Source of the DNA: Aggregicoccus sp. 17bor-14
GTDB taxonomy: Bacteria > Myxococcota > Myxococcia > Myxococcales > Myxococcaceae
Direction of reading: 5' to 3'
Assembly: GCF_009659535.1 (NCBI RefSeq)
Contig: NZ_VJZZ01000005.1
Span: 62,001-126,000, forward strand
DNA length: 64,000 nucleotides
Under the pieces are notes generated by a model, which was not told the DNA's origin, did not search any database, and worked only from the letters and a program-made list of their open reading frames with translations. Numbering within the stretch: position 1 is the first letter of the stretch; each line of letters begins with the position of its first letter. Positions 1 to 8,448 of this stretch are shown piece by piece. A program made the translations under genes and the position numbers.

Positions 1-514
1 CCAGTGCCGCGAGCCGCGCCATGTCCGGGCGCAAGGAGCGCACCTCGGCCTCCGAGTCGAACACCGCGAGCAGGTCCCGGCTGCCCTTCAGCGTGCCCAG
101 GGGCGCGGCGCCCAGCGCCTCGGCGAGCCCCTCGGGCGGGGCGCACGCGGTGGGCGGGCGCGCGGGGAAGTCCATCGCGAGCAGCCCTCCCTCCTCGCGC
201 GTCACGGTGAGGGTGCCCGAGCGGGTGGCGAACTCCACCCGGGTGAGCCCCGGCTCCAGCCGCTCGAAGAGCACCCACGCGCTCGCGAGCGTGGCGTGGC
301 CGCACAGGTCCACCTCCTGCGTGGGGGTGAACCAGCGCAGGTGGTGGCCGGCCGGCTCGCGCACGAAGAAGGCCGTCTCCGAGAGGTTGTTCTCCAGCGC
401 GATGCTCTGCAGCGTCGCGTCCGGCAGCCACGTGTCCAGCGGCACCACGGCGGCGGGGTTTCCGCCGAAGACGCGCGGCGTGAAGGCATCGACCTGGAAG
501 AGCGGCAGGCGCAT
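1..514 (-). CDS. PhzF-family isomerase/epimerase-like protein (3' end cut by window edge)
   Basis: N-terminal ~171 residues of a PhzF-fold protein; the rest lies beyond the left edge. The family includes phenazine-pathway isomerase PhzF and many uncharacterised cytosolic enzymes related to diaminopimelate epimerase. The protein opens MRLPLFQVDAFT, has the conserved FGGNPAAV turn at about residues 16-23, and keeps the family catalytic glutamate in NLSETAFF (E46). The second hallmark, DLCGHATLASAWVL, is near residue 69. The ATG at 512-514 follows a GGAGG-like sequence, though the spacing is long (~11 nt). It lies 46 nt downstream of the SDR gene on the same strand and may be co-transcribed. No phenazine genes are nearby, so I infer a housekeeping or unknown substrate. 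Confidence 0.88.
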   Translation of the reverse strand, partial: MRLPLFQVDAFTPRVFGGNPAAVVPLDTWLPDATLQSIALENNLSETAFFVREPAGHHLRWFTPTQEVDLCGHATLASAWVLFERLEPGLTRVEFATRSGTLTVTREEGGLLAMDFPARPPTACAPPEGLAEALGAAPLGTLKGSRDLLAVFDSEAEVRSLRPDMARLAAL

Positions 515-560
515 GGACACGGCAGACCTCCCTCGCAGCCCGGGGACGGTGCGGCGCGCG

Positions 561-1385
561 CTACTTGCGCGGCGTGCTGAGCCCCACGGCGAAGTTCATC
601 GCGTAGTTCACCTCGAGCCCGCCGTCGACGACGATCGTCTGCCCATTCACGTACGCCGCCCCCTCGGAGCACAGCCACTCGATGGGGCGCGCCACCTCGT
701 CCGCGCTCGCGATGTGGCCCGCCGGCACGTGGCTGCCCACCTGGCGCTCGAGCGCGTCCCAGGCCTCGCCCATGTAGAAGCGGCTCGAGTCCGTGTCGAT
801 GTAGCCCGGGTTCACCGCGTTCACCCGGATGCCCGCGCCCGAGAGCTCCGCGGCGAGGTACTTCACGAGAATCTCGAGGCTCCCCTTCATCGCGCCGAGG
901 AAGCCGTGGAAGGGCAAGGGCATGCGGCTGTCCATGCCGCTCACCGCGACGATGCGCCCGCGGCGCGGGAGCGGGAGGCGCTCCATCAGCGGCGCGGCCT
1001 GCTGCGCCATCAGCACGAAGCTCTTCACCGTCACGTTGAAGGTCTTGTCCATCTGGTGCGCCTTCATCTGCATCAGCGGCAGGAACGCGGTGGAGGCGGC
1101 GTTGGCCACCAGCACGTCGAGGCAGCCGTACTCGCGCTCCACGAGCGCGAAGGCCGCCTGCAGGCTCTCGGGCTCCAGCTGGTCCGCGGCCACGGTGTGG
1201 CAGCGCCGGCCCAGGGCCTCCACCTCCTGCACCAGGCTGCGCGCCGCGTCCGCGTCTCGCCGGTAGGTGGAGACGATGTCGTAGCCGGCGCGCGCGAGCC
1301 GCACGCTGACGGCGCGGCCCACGCCGCGCGAGCCACCGGTGATGAGCGCCACGGGGCGCGAGGGGTTGTCCGCAGCAGGGGTCAT
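561..1385 (-). CDS. Short-chain dehydrogenase/reductase, FabL-like, lacking the catalytic Tyr
   Basis: A 274-residue Rossmann-fold protein with the NADP-binding GGSRGVG motif near residue 17, VANAAS in the NAG position, and a C-terminal [15 protein letters not shown] block resembling enoyl-ACP reductase III (FabL). The Ser (S149) and Lys (K167) of the active site are present. The canonical Tyr position (four before Lys) is Leu163, and the FabL-type Tyr position (seven before Lys) is His160, so the usual proton donor is missing. It may reduce a substrate by another mechanism or be non-catalytic. A TAGCCT hexamer ends 8 nt before the ATG and no Shine-Dalgarno sequence is seen, so a leaderless transcript is possible. 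It is divergent from the PiuC-like gene. Confidence 0.9.
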   Translation of the reverse strand: MTPAADNPSRPVALITGGSRGVGRAVSVRLARAGYDIVSTYRRDADAARSLVQEVEALGRRCHTVAADQLEPESLQAAFALVEREYGCLDVLVANAASTAFLPLMQMKAHQMDKTFNVTVKSFVLMAQQAAPLMERLPLPRRGRIVAVSGMDSRMPLPFHGFLGAMKGSLEILVKYLAAELSGAGIRVNAVNPGYIDTDSSRFYMGEAWDALERQVGSHVPAGHIASADEVARPIEWLCSEGAAYVNGQTIVVDGGLEVNYAMNFAVGLSTPRK

Positions 1386-1464
1386 GGGCAGCGAGGCTAG
1401 CACCGCGGGGCGCGGCTCCGGTGCTAAGGGTAGAGGGCCCATCCCCTCTGGAGGTCCCCCCGCG

Positions 1465-2142
1465 ATGATGGTCCACGTCCCCCACGTCCTCACGAAGGAG
1501 CAGGTCGCGCACTGCCAGGCGGTGTTCGCGCGCGCCGCGTGGGAGGACGGGCGCTCCACGGCCGGGCACCAGTCCGCCCAGGTGAAGAGGAACCTGCAGC
1601 TGCCGGTGGACGGCCCCGAGGCGCGCGAGCTCGGGGAGCGGGTGCTGAGGGGCCTCGAGAAGAGCCCCCTCTTCATCTCCGCGGTGCTCCCGCAGCGCGT
1701 CTTCCCGCCGCTCTTCAACCGCTACGAGGGCGGGATGACCTTCGGCAGCCACGTGGACAACGCGCTGCGCGGCAGCTCCAGCGGCCTGCGCATCCGCACG
1801 GACGTGTCCTGCACCCTCTTCCTCAGCGACCCGGAGAGCTACGAGGGCGGCGAGCTGGTGGTGGAGGACACCTACGGCAGCCACGAGGTGAAGCTGCCGG
1901 CCGGAGACCTCATCGTCTACCCGGCCTCGAGCCTGCACCACGTGACGCCGGTGACGCGCGGCGTGCGGCTCGCGTCCTTCTTCTGGGTGCAGAGCCTGGT
2001 GCGCGACGTGTCCCAGCGCGCCCTGCTCTTCGACCTGGACACCGCCATCCAGCAGCTCTCGCCCACCGTGCCGGGAAACCCCGCGCTGGTGATGCTCACC
2101 GGCTGCTACCACAACCTGCTGCGCCAGTGGGCCGAGCCCTGA
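1465..2142 (+). CDS. PKHD-type Fe(II)/2-oxoglutarate hydroxylase (PiuC/YbiX family)
   Basis: A 225-residue protein, the usual length of E. coli YbiX. It carries the double-stranded beta-helix iron site: H96 and D98 in FGSHVDNA and a distal His (H158) in [11 protein letters not shown], with the 2-oxoglutarate-binding Arg just after. Family members are Fe(II)- and 2-oxoglutarate-dependent cytosolic hydroxylases, often iron-regulated and linked to siderophore receptors. An iron-uptake block starts 1.5 kb downstream here. The start is the first of two adjacent ATGs, preceded by GGAGGT. The real substrate is unknown. Confidence 0.92.
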   Translation: MMVHVPHVLTKEQVAHCQAVFARAAWEDGRSTAGHQSAQVKRNLQLPVDGPEARELGERVLRGLEKSPLFISAVLPQRVFPPLFNRYEGGMTFGSHVDNALRGSSSGLRIRTDVSCTLFLSDPESYEGGELVVEDTYGSHEVKLPAGDLIVYPASSLHHVTPVTRGVRLASFFWVQSLVRDVSQRALLFDLDTAIQQLSPTVPGNPALVMLTGCYHNLLRQWAEP

Positions 2143-2222
2143 GCGGGCGCACGGGGCGCAAACCCATGTCGAAATCCCGCCTGCCCGGACGTCGCAGCAG
2201 CGAACCCCCGATAGGAGTCCCC

Positions 2223-2687
2223 ATGCTCGAAGCACCGCAGCTCCTGACCACCCGCCCCCAGCCCGCCGCCATCATCCGCTTCACCATCCCGCGCGCGCAG
2301 ATGCCGCAGATCATGGGCCCCGCGGTGCAGGAGCTGATGGCGGCCGTGAAGGCGCAGGGCGCGGGGCCCGCAGGCCCGCTCTTCGCGCACCACCTGCGCA
2401 TGTCCCCGGACACCTTCGACTTCGAGCTGGGCCTGCCCGTCACCCGGCCCGTCACGCCCGTGGGCCGCGTGCAGCCCGGCGCGCTGCCGGCCACGCGCGT
2501 GGCGCGCACCGTGTACCGCGGCCCCTACGAGGGGCTCGGCGGCGCGTGGGGTGAGTTCCGCGCGTGGATCGCCCAGCAGGGGCACACCGCCACCGAGGGG
2601 CTCTGGGAGTGCTACGTGTCCGGCCCCGAGGCGAGCCCGGACCCGAGCCAGTGGCGCACCGAGCTCAACCAGCCGCTCGTGGGCTAG
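2223..2687 (+). CDS. GyrI-like/effector-binding-domain protein
   Basis: A 154-residue soluble protein with no signal peptide or DNA-binding domain. The second half, from about residue 90 (ARTVYRGPYEGLGGAWGEFRAW), matches the small-molecule-binding GyrI-like/AraC effector fold, whose members bind ligands or hydrolyse small electrophiles. The stop is followed by an 18-nt gap to a convergent PAP2 gene. The ATG at 2223 follows GATAGGAGTCCCC, a good ribosome binding site. The role is inferred from fold resemblance only; a standalone sensor or xenobiotic-binding protein is possible. Confidence 0.72.
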   Translation: MLEAPQLLTTRPQPAAIIRFTIPRAQMPQIMGPAVQELMAAVKAQGAGPAGPLFAHHLRMSPDTFDFELGLPVTRPVTPVGRVQPGALPATRVARTVYRGPYEGLGGAWGEFRAWIAQQGHTATEGLWECYVSGPEASPDPSQWRTELNQPLVG

Positions 2688-2705
2688 CGGCGAGGCGGGA
2701 CGCGC

Positions 2706-3365
2706 TCAGCGCAGCGTGCGCAGCCAGGCCCGCGGGCGGCGGCGGCGGCGCGCCGCCACCGCCTCGTAGAGCGCCGCGCAGCTGCCGGCGATTCCCAGCG
2801 CGCCGAGCCAGCCGCCCACCACGTCCAGCAGCCAGTGCCGCTCGCCGGACACCTGCACGCCGCCGATGAGCAGCGGCACGCCGAGCGCGAGCGGCAGCAC
2901 GGCCGCGCCCGGCACCAGGCCCTCGCGCCACAGCAGGTAGCCGCTGGTGAGGGCGAAGGTGCTGGTCTGCAGGGTGTGGCCGCTGGGGAAGGCCGGCTCG
3001 TCCGGGTCATGGCGGCCGGGGGGCGGGCTGCGGTTGGGCAGCCACGTCTCGGTCCCCTCGGCGCTCGCCGCGGCGAGCAGTCCCGCGAGCGCGAGCGGCG
3101 CGCCCGCGCCCAGCCCGCGCCGCCAGCCCAGCAGCGCGGCGCTGGCGAGCGAGACGGGCACCAGGGTGAACCACTTGCCCACCGCCCAGAGCGGGCGGTG
3201 CGCGTGGCGCGCCGCGGGCCCGCTGTTCTCGAGCGCCAACTTGCGCGCCTTCGTGTCCACGGGGTTGCGCGGGCGGCGGTGCGCCACGCGGGCGAGCCCG
3301 GAGAAGGCAACGAGGGACGAGGTGGCGACGGCAGCGGGGAGCAGCGGAGCAGGAGCGCGGGCCAT
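2706..3365 (-). CDS. PAP2-family membrane phosphatase-like protein
   Basis: A 219-residue membrane protein with several hydrophobic helices. It has the PAP2 signature parts FPSGHT (mid-protein) and a later GERHWLLDVVGGWLGA block carrying the catalytic His and Asp. The first signature box (KxxxxxxRP) is not clear. Such enzymes dephosphorylate lipid phosphates (phosphatidic acid, undecaprenyl-PP) at the membrane face. The C-terminus is Arg-rich (RRRRRPRAW), probably cytoplasmic. I chose the ATG at 3365; an upstream GTG at 3374 would add three residues. It is convergent with the GyrI-like gene. Confidence 0.82.
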   Translation of the reverse strand: MARAPAPLLPAAVATSSLVAFSGLARVAHRRPRNPVDTKARKLALENSGPAARHAHRPLWAVGKWFTLVPVSLASAALLGWRRGLGAGAPLALAGLLAAASAEGTETWLPNRSPPPGRHDPDEPAFPSGHTLQTSTFALTSGYLLWREGLVPGAAVLPLALGVPLLIGGVQVSGERHWLLDVVGGWLGALGIAGSCAALYEAVAARRRRRPRAWLRTLR

Positions 3366-3518
3366 GGTCCGCACACGGTGGCCCTCGCCCCCGCGGGCCG
3401 CAGCGCCCCGGCCCCTGCCCTGCTGCAGGGCGGGCGGGCGCGGCGGCTCGCCCCCCTCGCGCAGAGGGTGCCCTCAGCGACGAACGGGCCCCCGGCATTT
3501 CGACAAAGTCCCTTTTCC

Positions 3519-3534
3519 CTGAATCCCCGTTCAG
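3519..3534. promoter_or_regulatory. Putative TetR-type operator (CTGAA-N6-TTCAG)
   Basis: CTGAATCCCCGTTCAG is an inverted repeat with 5-bp arms. Its outer form resembles operators of TetR-family regulators. A nearly identical 16-mer (14 of 16 identical) occurs at 13428-13443 before the second ABC cassette. It lies 75 nt upstream of the TonB-like gene and 153 nt upstream of the divergent PAP2 gene. The regulator is not identifiable in this window. Confidence 0.4.
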
Positions 3535-3571
3535 CCCTGGGTCCTGATCCGACGGACGGGTCCCGCTGCGG

Positions 3572-3600
3572 TTGACGCCGCCACCGGGGCCGCGCTAAGT
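3572..3600 (+). promoter_or_regulatory. Candidate sigma70-type promoter of the tonB-like operon
   Basis: TTGACG (3572-3577), a 17-nt spacer and CTAAGT (3595-3600) form a -35/-10 pair with a weak -10 element. Transcription would start about 8 nt later, at the GTG at 3609. That fits a leaderless message, since no Shine-Dalgarno sequence is visible. Confidence 0.4.
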
Positions 3601-3608
3601 CGTCGCCC

Positions 3609-4475
3609 GTGGAAATGAGAACGATTCTCAATATCGATTTCGAGATGCTCGGTGGGACTGCTGCCCCTTCGGCGGCGCGCCAGCCCCCCGCCCAGCTCTT
3701 CCAGCTCGGGGCGGCGCCGGCGGGCGCGCCCTCGGAGTGGCGCCGCTGGGGCGCAGCGCTCGCCGTCGCCGCGGTCGTCCACGCCGGGCTCTTCGCCGCG
3801 CTGCTCGCCGTGCGCCCCGCGCCCCGCGAGGCCGTGGCCCCGGACGCGCCCGAGCTCGTGCTCTACGCCTTCGCGCCCCCGCCGCCTCCGCCCGCGGGCG
3901 GCCCGGCAGGCCACGCGCTCGCAGCGCCGCGCCCCGTGGTGCACGCGCGCGCGGCGCCGCGGCCGCTCGTCCCCAAGAAGCTCGCCCAGGCCGCGCCGGT
4001 GAAGGCGCCCGAGCCCGAGCCGGTGAAGGCGCCCGAGCCCGAGCCCGCCGCCCCCGCGCAGGTGGCGGCGGCCACCGCGGCGCCCACGCTGGGCGCAGGT
4101 GGCAGCAGCAGCGCGCTGGGGATGGCCGGCGGGGCGCAGGGAGGCGTCGTCGGCGGTCAGCTGGGCGGCGTCGCCGGAGCGCCGCTGCAGCTCAAGCAGG
4201 TGAAGCAGCGGCCGCAGCTGCTCGCGCAGCTCGCGCTGAGGTACCCGCGCCAGGCGAAGGCGGACGGCATCACCGGCACGGTGCTGGTGAGCTTCATCAT
4301 CGGCGCGGACGGGCACGTGGAGGAGGCGCACACGCGCGTGCTGCGCTCCATCCCCGCGCTCGACGCGGCCGCGGTGGAGGCGGTGAATCGCCTGCGCTTC
4401 ACGCCGGGCCTCGGCCCCGAGGGCCGCCCGGTGCGCGTGCTCGCCACCCTCCCCATCGACTTCTCGCTCCGCTGA
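3609..4475 (+). CDS. TonB-family energy-transducer-like protein
   Basis: A 288-residue inner-membrane-anchored periplasmic protein. An N-terminal cytoplasmic segment precedes one membrane helix (about residues 46-67, WGAALAVAAVVHAGLFAALL). A Pro/Ala-rich periplasmic spacer follows with EPEPVKAPEPEP repeats, then a C-terminal TonB domain (about 200-288) with the YPRQAKADGITGTVLVSF core. It would couple the proton-motive force to the receptor encoded two genes downstream. Starts at 3609 (GTG), 3615 (ATG) and 3645 (ATG) are all possible. I chose 3609 because it sits 8 nt after a -10-like hexamer. A Fur-like palindrome overlaps the first codons, pointing to iron repression. Confidence 0.87.
   Translation: MEMRTILNIDFEMLGGTAAPSAARQPPAQLFQLGAAPAGAPSEWRRWGAALAVAAVVHAGLFAALLAVRPAPREAVAPDAPELVLYAFAPPPPPPAGGPAGHALAAPRPVVHARAAPRPLVPKKLAQAAPVKAPEPEPVKAPEPEPAAPAQVAAATAAPTLGAGGSSSALGMAGGAQGGVVGGQLGGVAGAPLQLKQVKQRPQLLAQLALRYPRQAKADGITGTVLVSFIIGADGHVEEAHTRVLRSIPALDAAAVEAVNRLRFTPGLGPEGRPVRVLATLPIDFSLR
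3614..3632. promoter_or_regulatory. Fur-box-like palindrome over the start of the tonB-like gene
   Basis: AATGAGAACGATTCTCAAT is a near-perfect inverted repeat of TGAGAA/TTCTCA type, close to the general Fur-binding pattern, and is AT-rich against a very GC-rich background. It lies just downstream of the candidate promoter, where bound Fur would block transcription under iron-replete conditions. Confidence 0.7.
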
Positions 4476-4494
4476 CGCACCCCTGAGCCGCCCC

Positions 4495-5886
4495 GTGTCC
4501 CGCCCTCCCCTGCGCTCCCTCCTCTTCTGGCCCCACCTCGTCTCCGGCGTGCTCGCCGGGCTCGTCATCGCGGTGATGTCGCTCACCGGCGTGGCGCTCG
4601 CCTTCGCGCCGCAGCTGCTCGCGCGCGCGGACCGCCAGGCGCGCGAGGTGGCGGCCCCCGCGCCCGGCGCGCAGCGCCTCCCGGTGGACGCGCTCGTGGC
4701 CCGCGCGAAGGCCGAGCGCCCCGGGATGCAGGTCTCCGGCGTCACGCTCTACCCCGATGCCACCAGCGCGGTGCTGGTGAGCAGCGGGCGCACCGAGGGC
4801 GTCTACGTGAACCCGTACACGGGCGCGCTGCAGCCCCTGGGCGCCGAGGGCCTGCGCGCCACGCTGCACACGCTCGAGGAATGGCACCGCTACCTCGGCG
4901 CCGGCGGCGAGAGCCGCGCCGTCGGCAAGGCCGTCACGGGCGCCTCCAACGCGCTCTTCCTCTTCCTCGCGCTCAGTGGCCTCTACCTGTGGTGGCCGCG
5001 GCGCTGGAGCCGCGCCGCGCTGCGCTCGACGCTGTGGTTTCGCGGCGGGCTGCGCGGCAAGGCGCGCGACTTCAACTGGCACAACACCCTTGGCTTCTGG
5101 ATGCTGCCGGTGCTCGTCGTGCTGACGGCCTCGGGCGTGGTGATGTCGTACCGGTGGGCCTCGAACCTGGTCTTCACGCTCGCCGGCAGCCCCGTGCCCG
5201 CGGCAGGCGGCCCGGGCGCCGCTCCCGCCGTGCCCGTGCACGCGCCGCCGCCGGGCACGCAGCTGCTCGCGCTGGACGCCGCCTTCGCCCGCGCCGCGCG
5301 CGAGGTGCCCGCCTGGGAGAGCGTCACGCTGCGGCTGGGCGGCGCGCCGCAGGCTCCGCGCCCCGAGGGCGGTGGTGAGCGCGGCGCGAGCGCCGGGAGC
5401 GAGCGCAGTGCACCTGGCGAGCGCGCCGACGCAGCTCGCAGTGCCGACGCCCCGCGGGGTGAGGGCACGGAGCGCCGCGCAGGCGCCGAGCCCAGGGGTG
5501 GCGAGCCCCGTCCGGGCGCGTCCGGCCGTGGCCCGCAGGCGCTCACCTTCAGCGTGCGCGAGCGCGACGCGTGGCCCCGCTTCTCCTCCGTGCAGCTCTC
5601 GCTCGATCCCTTCACCGGCGCGGTGCTCAAGCGCGAGGGCTACGCGGACGGCACCGCCGGGCGCCGCGCGCGCACCTGGCTGCGCTTCCTGCACACGGGT
5701 GAAGCACTCGGCCTTCCCGGCCAGCTGCTCGCGGCCCTCGCCTCACTGGGCGCCGCCTTCCTCGTCTGGACGGGCCTCGCGCTCGCCTGGCGCCGCTTCT
5801 TCCCGCGCCGGCGCGCCGCCGGTGCCGCCGCGAGCGCCGCGGCGCCCAGCGCCGACTCCTCCGACTCGAGGTCCAGCGCCGCCTGA
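4495..5886 (+). CDS. PepSY-associated transmembrane protein (PiuB-like, iron-uptake-linked)
   Basis: A 463-residue inner-membrane protein with four clear membrane helices: near the N-terminus (LVSGVLAGLVIAVMSLTGVA), two in the middle (LFLFLALSGLYLWWPRRW and NTLGFWMLPVLVVLTASGVV) and one near the C-terminus. WWPRRW and the periplasmic His residues are typical of the PepSY_TM family, which is often encoded with siderophore receptors and proposed to reduce siderophore iron. The GTG start lies 19 nt after the tonB-like stop, so the two form an operon. Odd: residues ~290-345 form a long Ala/Arg/Glu/Gly low-complexity insert in the periplasmic region before the last helix. Confidence 0.88.
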   Translation: MSRPPLRSLLFWPHLVSGVLAGLVIAVMSLTGVALAFAPQLLARADRQAREVAAPAPGAQRLPVDALVARAKAERPGMQVSGVTLYPDATSAVLVSSGRTEGVYVNPYTGALQPLGAEGLRATLHTLEEWHRYLGAGGESRAVGKAVTGASNALFLFLALSGLYLWWPRRWSRAALRSTLWFRGGLRGKARDFNWHNTLGFWMLPVLVVLTASGVVMSYRWASNLVFTLAGSPVPAAGGPGAAPAVPVHAPPPGTQLLALDAAFARAAREVPAWESVTLRLGGAPQAPRPEGGGERGASAGSERSAPGERADAARSADAPRGEGTERRAGAEPRGGEPRPGASGRGPQALTFSVRERDAWPRFSSVQLSLDPFTGAVLKREGYADGTAGRRARTWLRFLHTGEALGLPGQLLAALASLGAAFLVWTGLALAWRRFFPRRRAAGAAASAAAPSADSSDSRSSAA

Positions 5887-5951
5887 GGGCAGCGCCCCGC
5901 TTGCACCTGCCCTTCGCGAGGTGCTACTCCGCCCGCCAACTGATTTTGACT

Positions 5952-5968
5952 TTGCAAACCATTTTCAA
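5952..5968. promoter_or_regulatory. Fur-box-like palindrome upstream of the TonB-dependent receptor
   Basis: TTGCAAACCATTTTCAA is an imperfect inverted repeat (TTG-AAA / TTT-CAA) in a locally AT-rich island, 52 nt before the receptor start. A TTGACT sequence at 5946-5951 could serve as a -35 element. Together with the box at 3614-3632 this suggests that both transcription blocks are iron-repressed. Confidence 0.6.
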
Positions 5969-6020
5969 CTGACCGCATTGCCCGGTTCGCCGGGCCCGCA
6001 CCACCCTAGGGAGGGACTCC

Positions 6021-8387
6021 ATGTCGTCGTCGTCCACGCAGGGCCGCAGCCAGCACGCGGGCATCCGCGCCACGAAGGGCCAGGGCGGAGGCCTGCGCGC
6101 CTCGCTGCGCCCGCTCGCGCAGGCCGCGCTCGCCTCCGCCATGGCCGCGAGCGGCAGCGCCGCGGCCCAGGCGGCTGCTGCGGCGCCGGCTCCCGTGCAG
6201 CAGGCGCCGCAGCCCGCGGCCCCTGCGCAGCAGCAGCCCTCGAGCGAGGCGCAGCCGGACGCCTCCGCGCAGGACGCCGCGCAGGGCAACCTGCTGCAGG
6301 CGCCCGAGGACCAGCTCGCCCTGCCCACGGTGCGCGTGGAGGAGGAGCGCGACCCCGGCTACAACCCGCCCACGAGCAACCTCAAGCGCCTGCCCAAGCC
6401 GCTGGTGGACACGCCGCAGACGGTGACGGTGGTGCCCGAGAAAGTCATGGAGCAGCAGGTGGCCACCACCCTGGCGGACGCCCTGCGCAACGTGTCCGGC
6501 ATCACGGTGGCGGCGGGCGAGGGCGGCCGTCAGGGCGACGCCTTCGTGCTGCGCGGCTTCTCGGCGCAGACGGACACCACGCGCGACGGCGTGCGCGACC
6601 TCGGCTGGTTCACGCGCGACACCTTCAACGTGCAGAACGTGGAGGTGTTCTTCGGCCCCTCCGCGGTGCTCTTCGGGCGCGGCAGCACGGGCGGCGCGGT
6701 GAACCTGGCCACGAAGAGGCCGCTCACCGAGTCCTTCCAGGAGCTCAAGCTCATCGGCGGCACGGCGCCCATGGGCCGCGTGGAGGCGGACGTCAACGAG
6801 GCGCTGAGCGAGAAGCTGCAGCTGCGGCTCAACGCGATGGGGCAGCTGGACAACGTGGCGGGCCGCGACGTCACCGACCGCAACCGCGCGGGCGTCGCGC
6901 CTTCGGTGCACGTGAAGCTGGGGGACAAGACCGCGCTGGACGTGGACTACCTCTGGCAGCACGAGGACGGGGTGCCGGACTACGGGCAGCCCTACCTCAA
7001 CGGCCGGCCCCTCTCGATCAGCCTGGGCGTCCCGCGTGACACCTTCTACGGCCTCGAGGCGGACCAGACCCTGGTCAACGCGCACATCGCCACCGGCACG
7101 CTCGAGCACCGCTTCAGCGAGCACCTGCGGCTCAGCAACACGCTGCGCTACGGGCACGTGAACCGCTTCTCGCGCCCCACCAGCCCCCGCTTCGCCACTC
7201 CCGTCCCCGCCGCGCCCACCGTGCTCGGGCGCCAGCGCTACGAGACGAGCACCGACAACACCAACCTCATCAACCAGACGGACCTGCGTGCGGAGCTGGC
7301 CACCGGCCCCGCGAAGCACACGCTGAACTTCGGCGTGGAGCTCGCGCGCGAGACGCGCGACCAGTACCGGGACGACCTGCGGGTGGCAGGGGCACCGGGC
7401 TTCAACTCGCCTGCGGACCTCTACTCGCCGGATCCCTCCGAGACGCCCGGCCCGATGAGCCGCTTCTTCAGGACCACCAACGACACCCTGCAGCGCTCGG
7501 CGGGCGTCTATGCCTCCGACCAGGTGGCGCTCACCAAGTACCTGGAGCTGCTCGGCTCGCTGCGCCTGGACACCTTCGACACCCTGTACGTCGCCACCAA
7601 CGTGGCGACGAACGGCGCCGCCACGGATCTCTACCTCCCCGCCAAGGACACCTTCCTCAACTGGCGCGCAGGGCTCGTGCTGCACCCGCTCGAGGCCACC
7701 AGCCTCTACGCGATGTACGGCACCTCGAAGAACCCCTCCGCCGAGGCGGGCACCCTCACCAACGACACGGTGAGCCTCGAGCCCGAGGACAACCACACCT
7801 ACGAGGTGGGCGCGAAGGCAGACCTGCTCGAGGAGCGCCTCAGCCTCAGCGCTGCGGTGTTCCGCATCGAGAAGACGAACGCGCGCGTGGCCAACGCCGA
7901 GCCGCCGCCCGCGCCTCCGACCATCCTCGGCGGCGAGAACCGCGTGCAGGGCTTCAACGTGGGCATCGCGGGTCAGCCGGTGCGCTGGCTCAACGTGCTC
8001 GCCAACTACACCTTCATGGACGCGGAGGTGCTCAGCAACCCGAACCCCGCGGATCCCTCCATCGGTGCGCGCCTGCCGCAGACCCCGAAGCACAGCCTCT
8101 CGCTGTGGTCCACGGTGAACCCCGTAAAGGGCCTGAGCCTCGGCGGCGGCGCCGTGTACCAGGACGTCACCGCGGTGAACGTCCCGACCGTGGCGAGCCC
8201 CAGCATCAATTACGTGCCCAACTTCTGGCGCTTCGACGCGGTGGCCATCTACGCGTGGCGCAACACCGAGCTGCAGCTGAACCTCAACAACCTCACCAAC
8301 ACGCTCTACTACGCGCAGTACTACGCGGGGCACGCGGTGCCGGCGGACGGCCGCTCCGCCACGCTCAGCGCGCGCGTGCGCTTCTAG
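6021..8387 (+). CDS. TonB-dependent siderophore receptor
   Basis: A 788-residue outer-membrane receptor. It has an extended Ser/Gly/Ala signal region (1-55), then an Ala/Pro/Gln-rich linker (to ~95) and a TonB-box/plug segment with VDTPQTVTVVPEKVMEQQ and VLRGF, typical of ferrichrome/catecholate-type receptors. A 22-strand barrel follows, ending with the usual aromatic terminus (ARVRF). It would import ferric siderophores using the TonB-like protein upstream. The ATG at 6021 follows a strong GGGAGGGA ribosome binding site. A strong hairpin after the stop closes the block. The substrate is not decidable; the plug resembles the FhuA/FpvA type. Confidence 0.95.
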   Translation: MSSSSTQGRSQHAGIRATKGQGGGLRASLRPLAQAALASAMAASGSAAAQAAAAAPAPVQQAPQPAAPAQQQPSSEAQPDASAQDAAQGNLLQAPEDQLALPTVRVEEERDPGYNPPTSNLKRLPKPLVDTPQTVTVVPEKVMEQQVATTLADALRNVSGITVAAGEGGRQGDAFVLRGFSAQTDTTRDGVRDLGWFTRDTFNVQNVEVFFGPSAVLFGRGSTGGAVNLATKRPLTESFQELKLIGGTAPMGRVEADVNEALSEKLQLRLNAMGQLDNVAGRDVTDRNRAGVAPSVHVKLGDKTALDVDYLWQHEDGVPDYGQPYLNGRPLSISLGVPRDTFYGLEADQTLVNAHIATGTLEHRFSEHLRLSNTLRYGHVNRFSRPTSPRFATPVPAAPTVLGRQRYETSTDNTNLINQTDLRAELATGPAKHTLNFGVELARETRDQYRDDLRVAGAPGFNSPADLYSPDPSETPGPMSRFFRTTNDTLQRSAGVYASDQVALTKYLELLGSLRLDTFDTLYVATNVATNGAATDLYLPAKDTFLNWRAGLVLHPLEATSLYAMYGTSKNPSAEAGTLTNDTVSLEPEDNHTYEVGAKADLLEERLSLSAAVFRIEKTNARVANAEPPPAPPTILGGENRVQGFNVGIAGQPVRWLNVLANYTFMDAEVLSNPNPADPSIGARLPQTPKHSLSLWSTVNPVKGLSLGGGAVYQDVTAVNVPTVASPSINYVPNFWRFDAVAIYAWRNTELQLNLNNLTNTLYYAQYYAGHAVPADGRSATLSARVRF

Positions 8388-8411
8388 CGCGCGCCGCCCC
8401 TTGCCGCAGGT

Positions 8412-8448
8412 GCACGGAGGGCCCTTCTCCCGGGAGGGCCCTCCGTGC
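8412..8448 (+). terminator. Strong hairpin terminator after the TonB-dependent receptor
   Basis: A perfect 13-bp inverted repeat (GCACGGAGGGCCC / GGGCCCTCCGTGC) with an 11-nt loop starts 25 nt after the receptor stop. There is no T-tract, but the stem is strong enough to separate this unit from the ABC transporter block. Confidence 0.65.

Noticed and set aside
6006-8333. A 775-codon minus-strand frame under the TonB-dependent receptor
   Set aside because: It has shadow composition (His/Arg/Ala/Val/Leu-rich) and no family features, while the plus frame is a full receptor.
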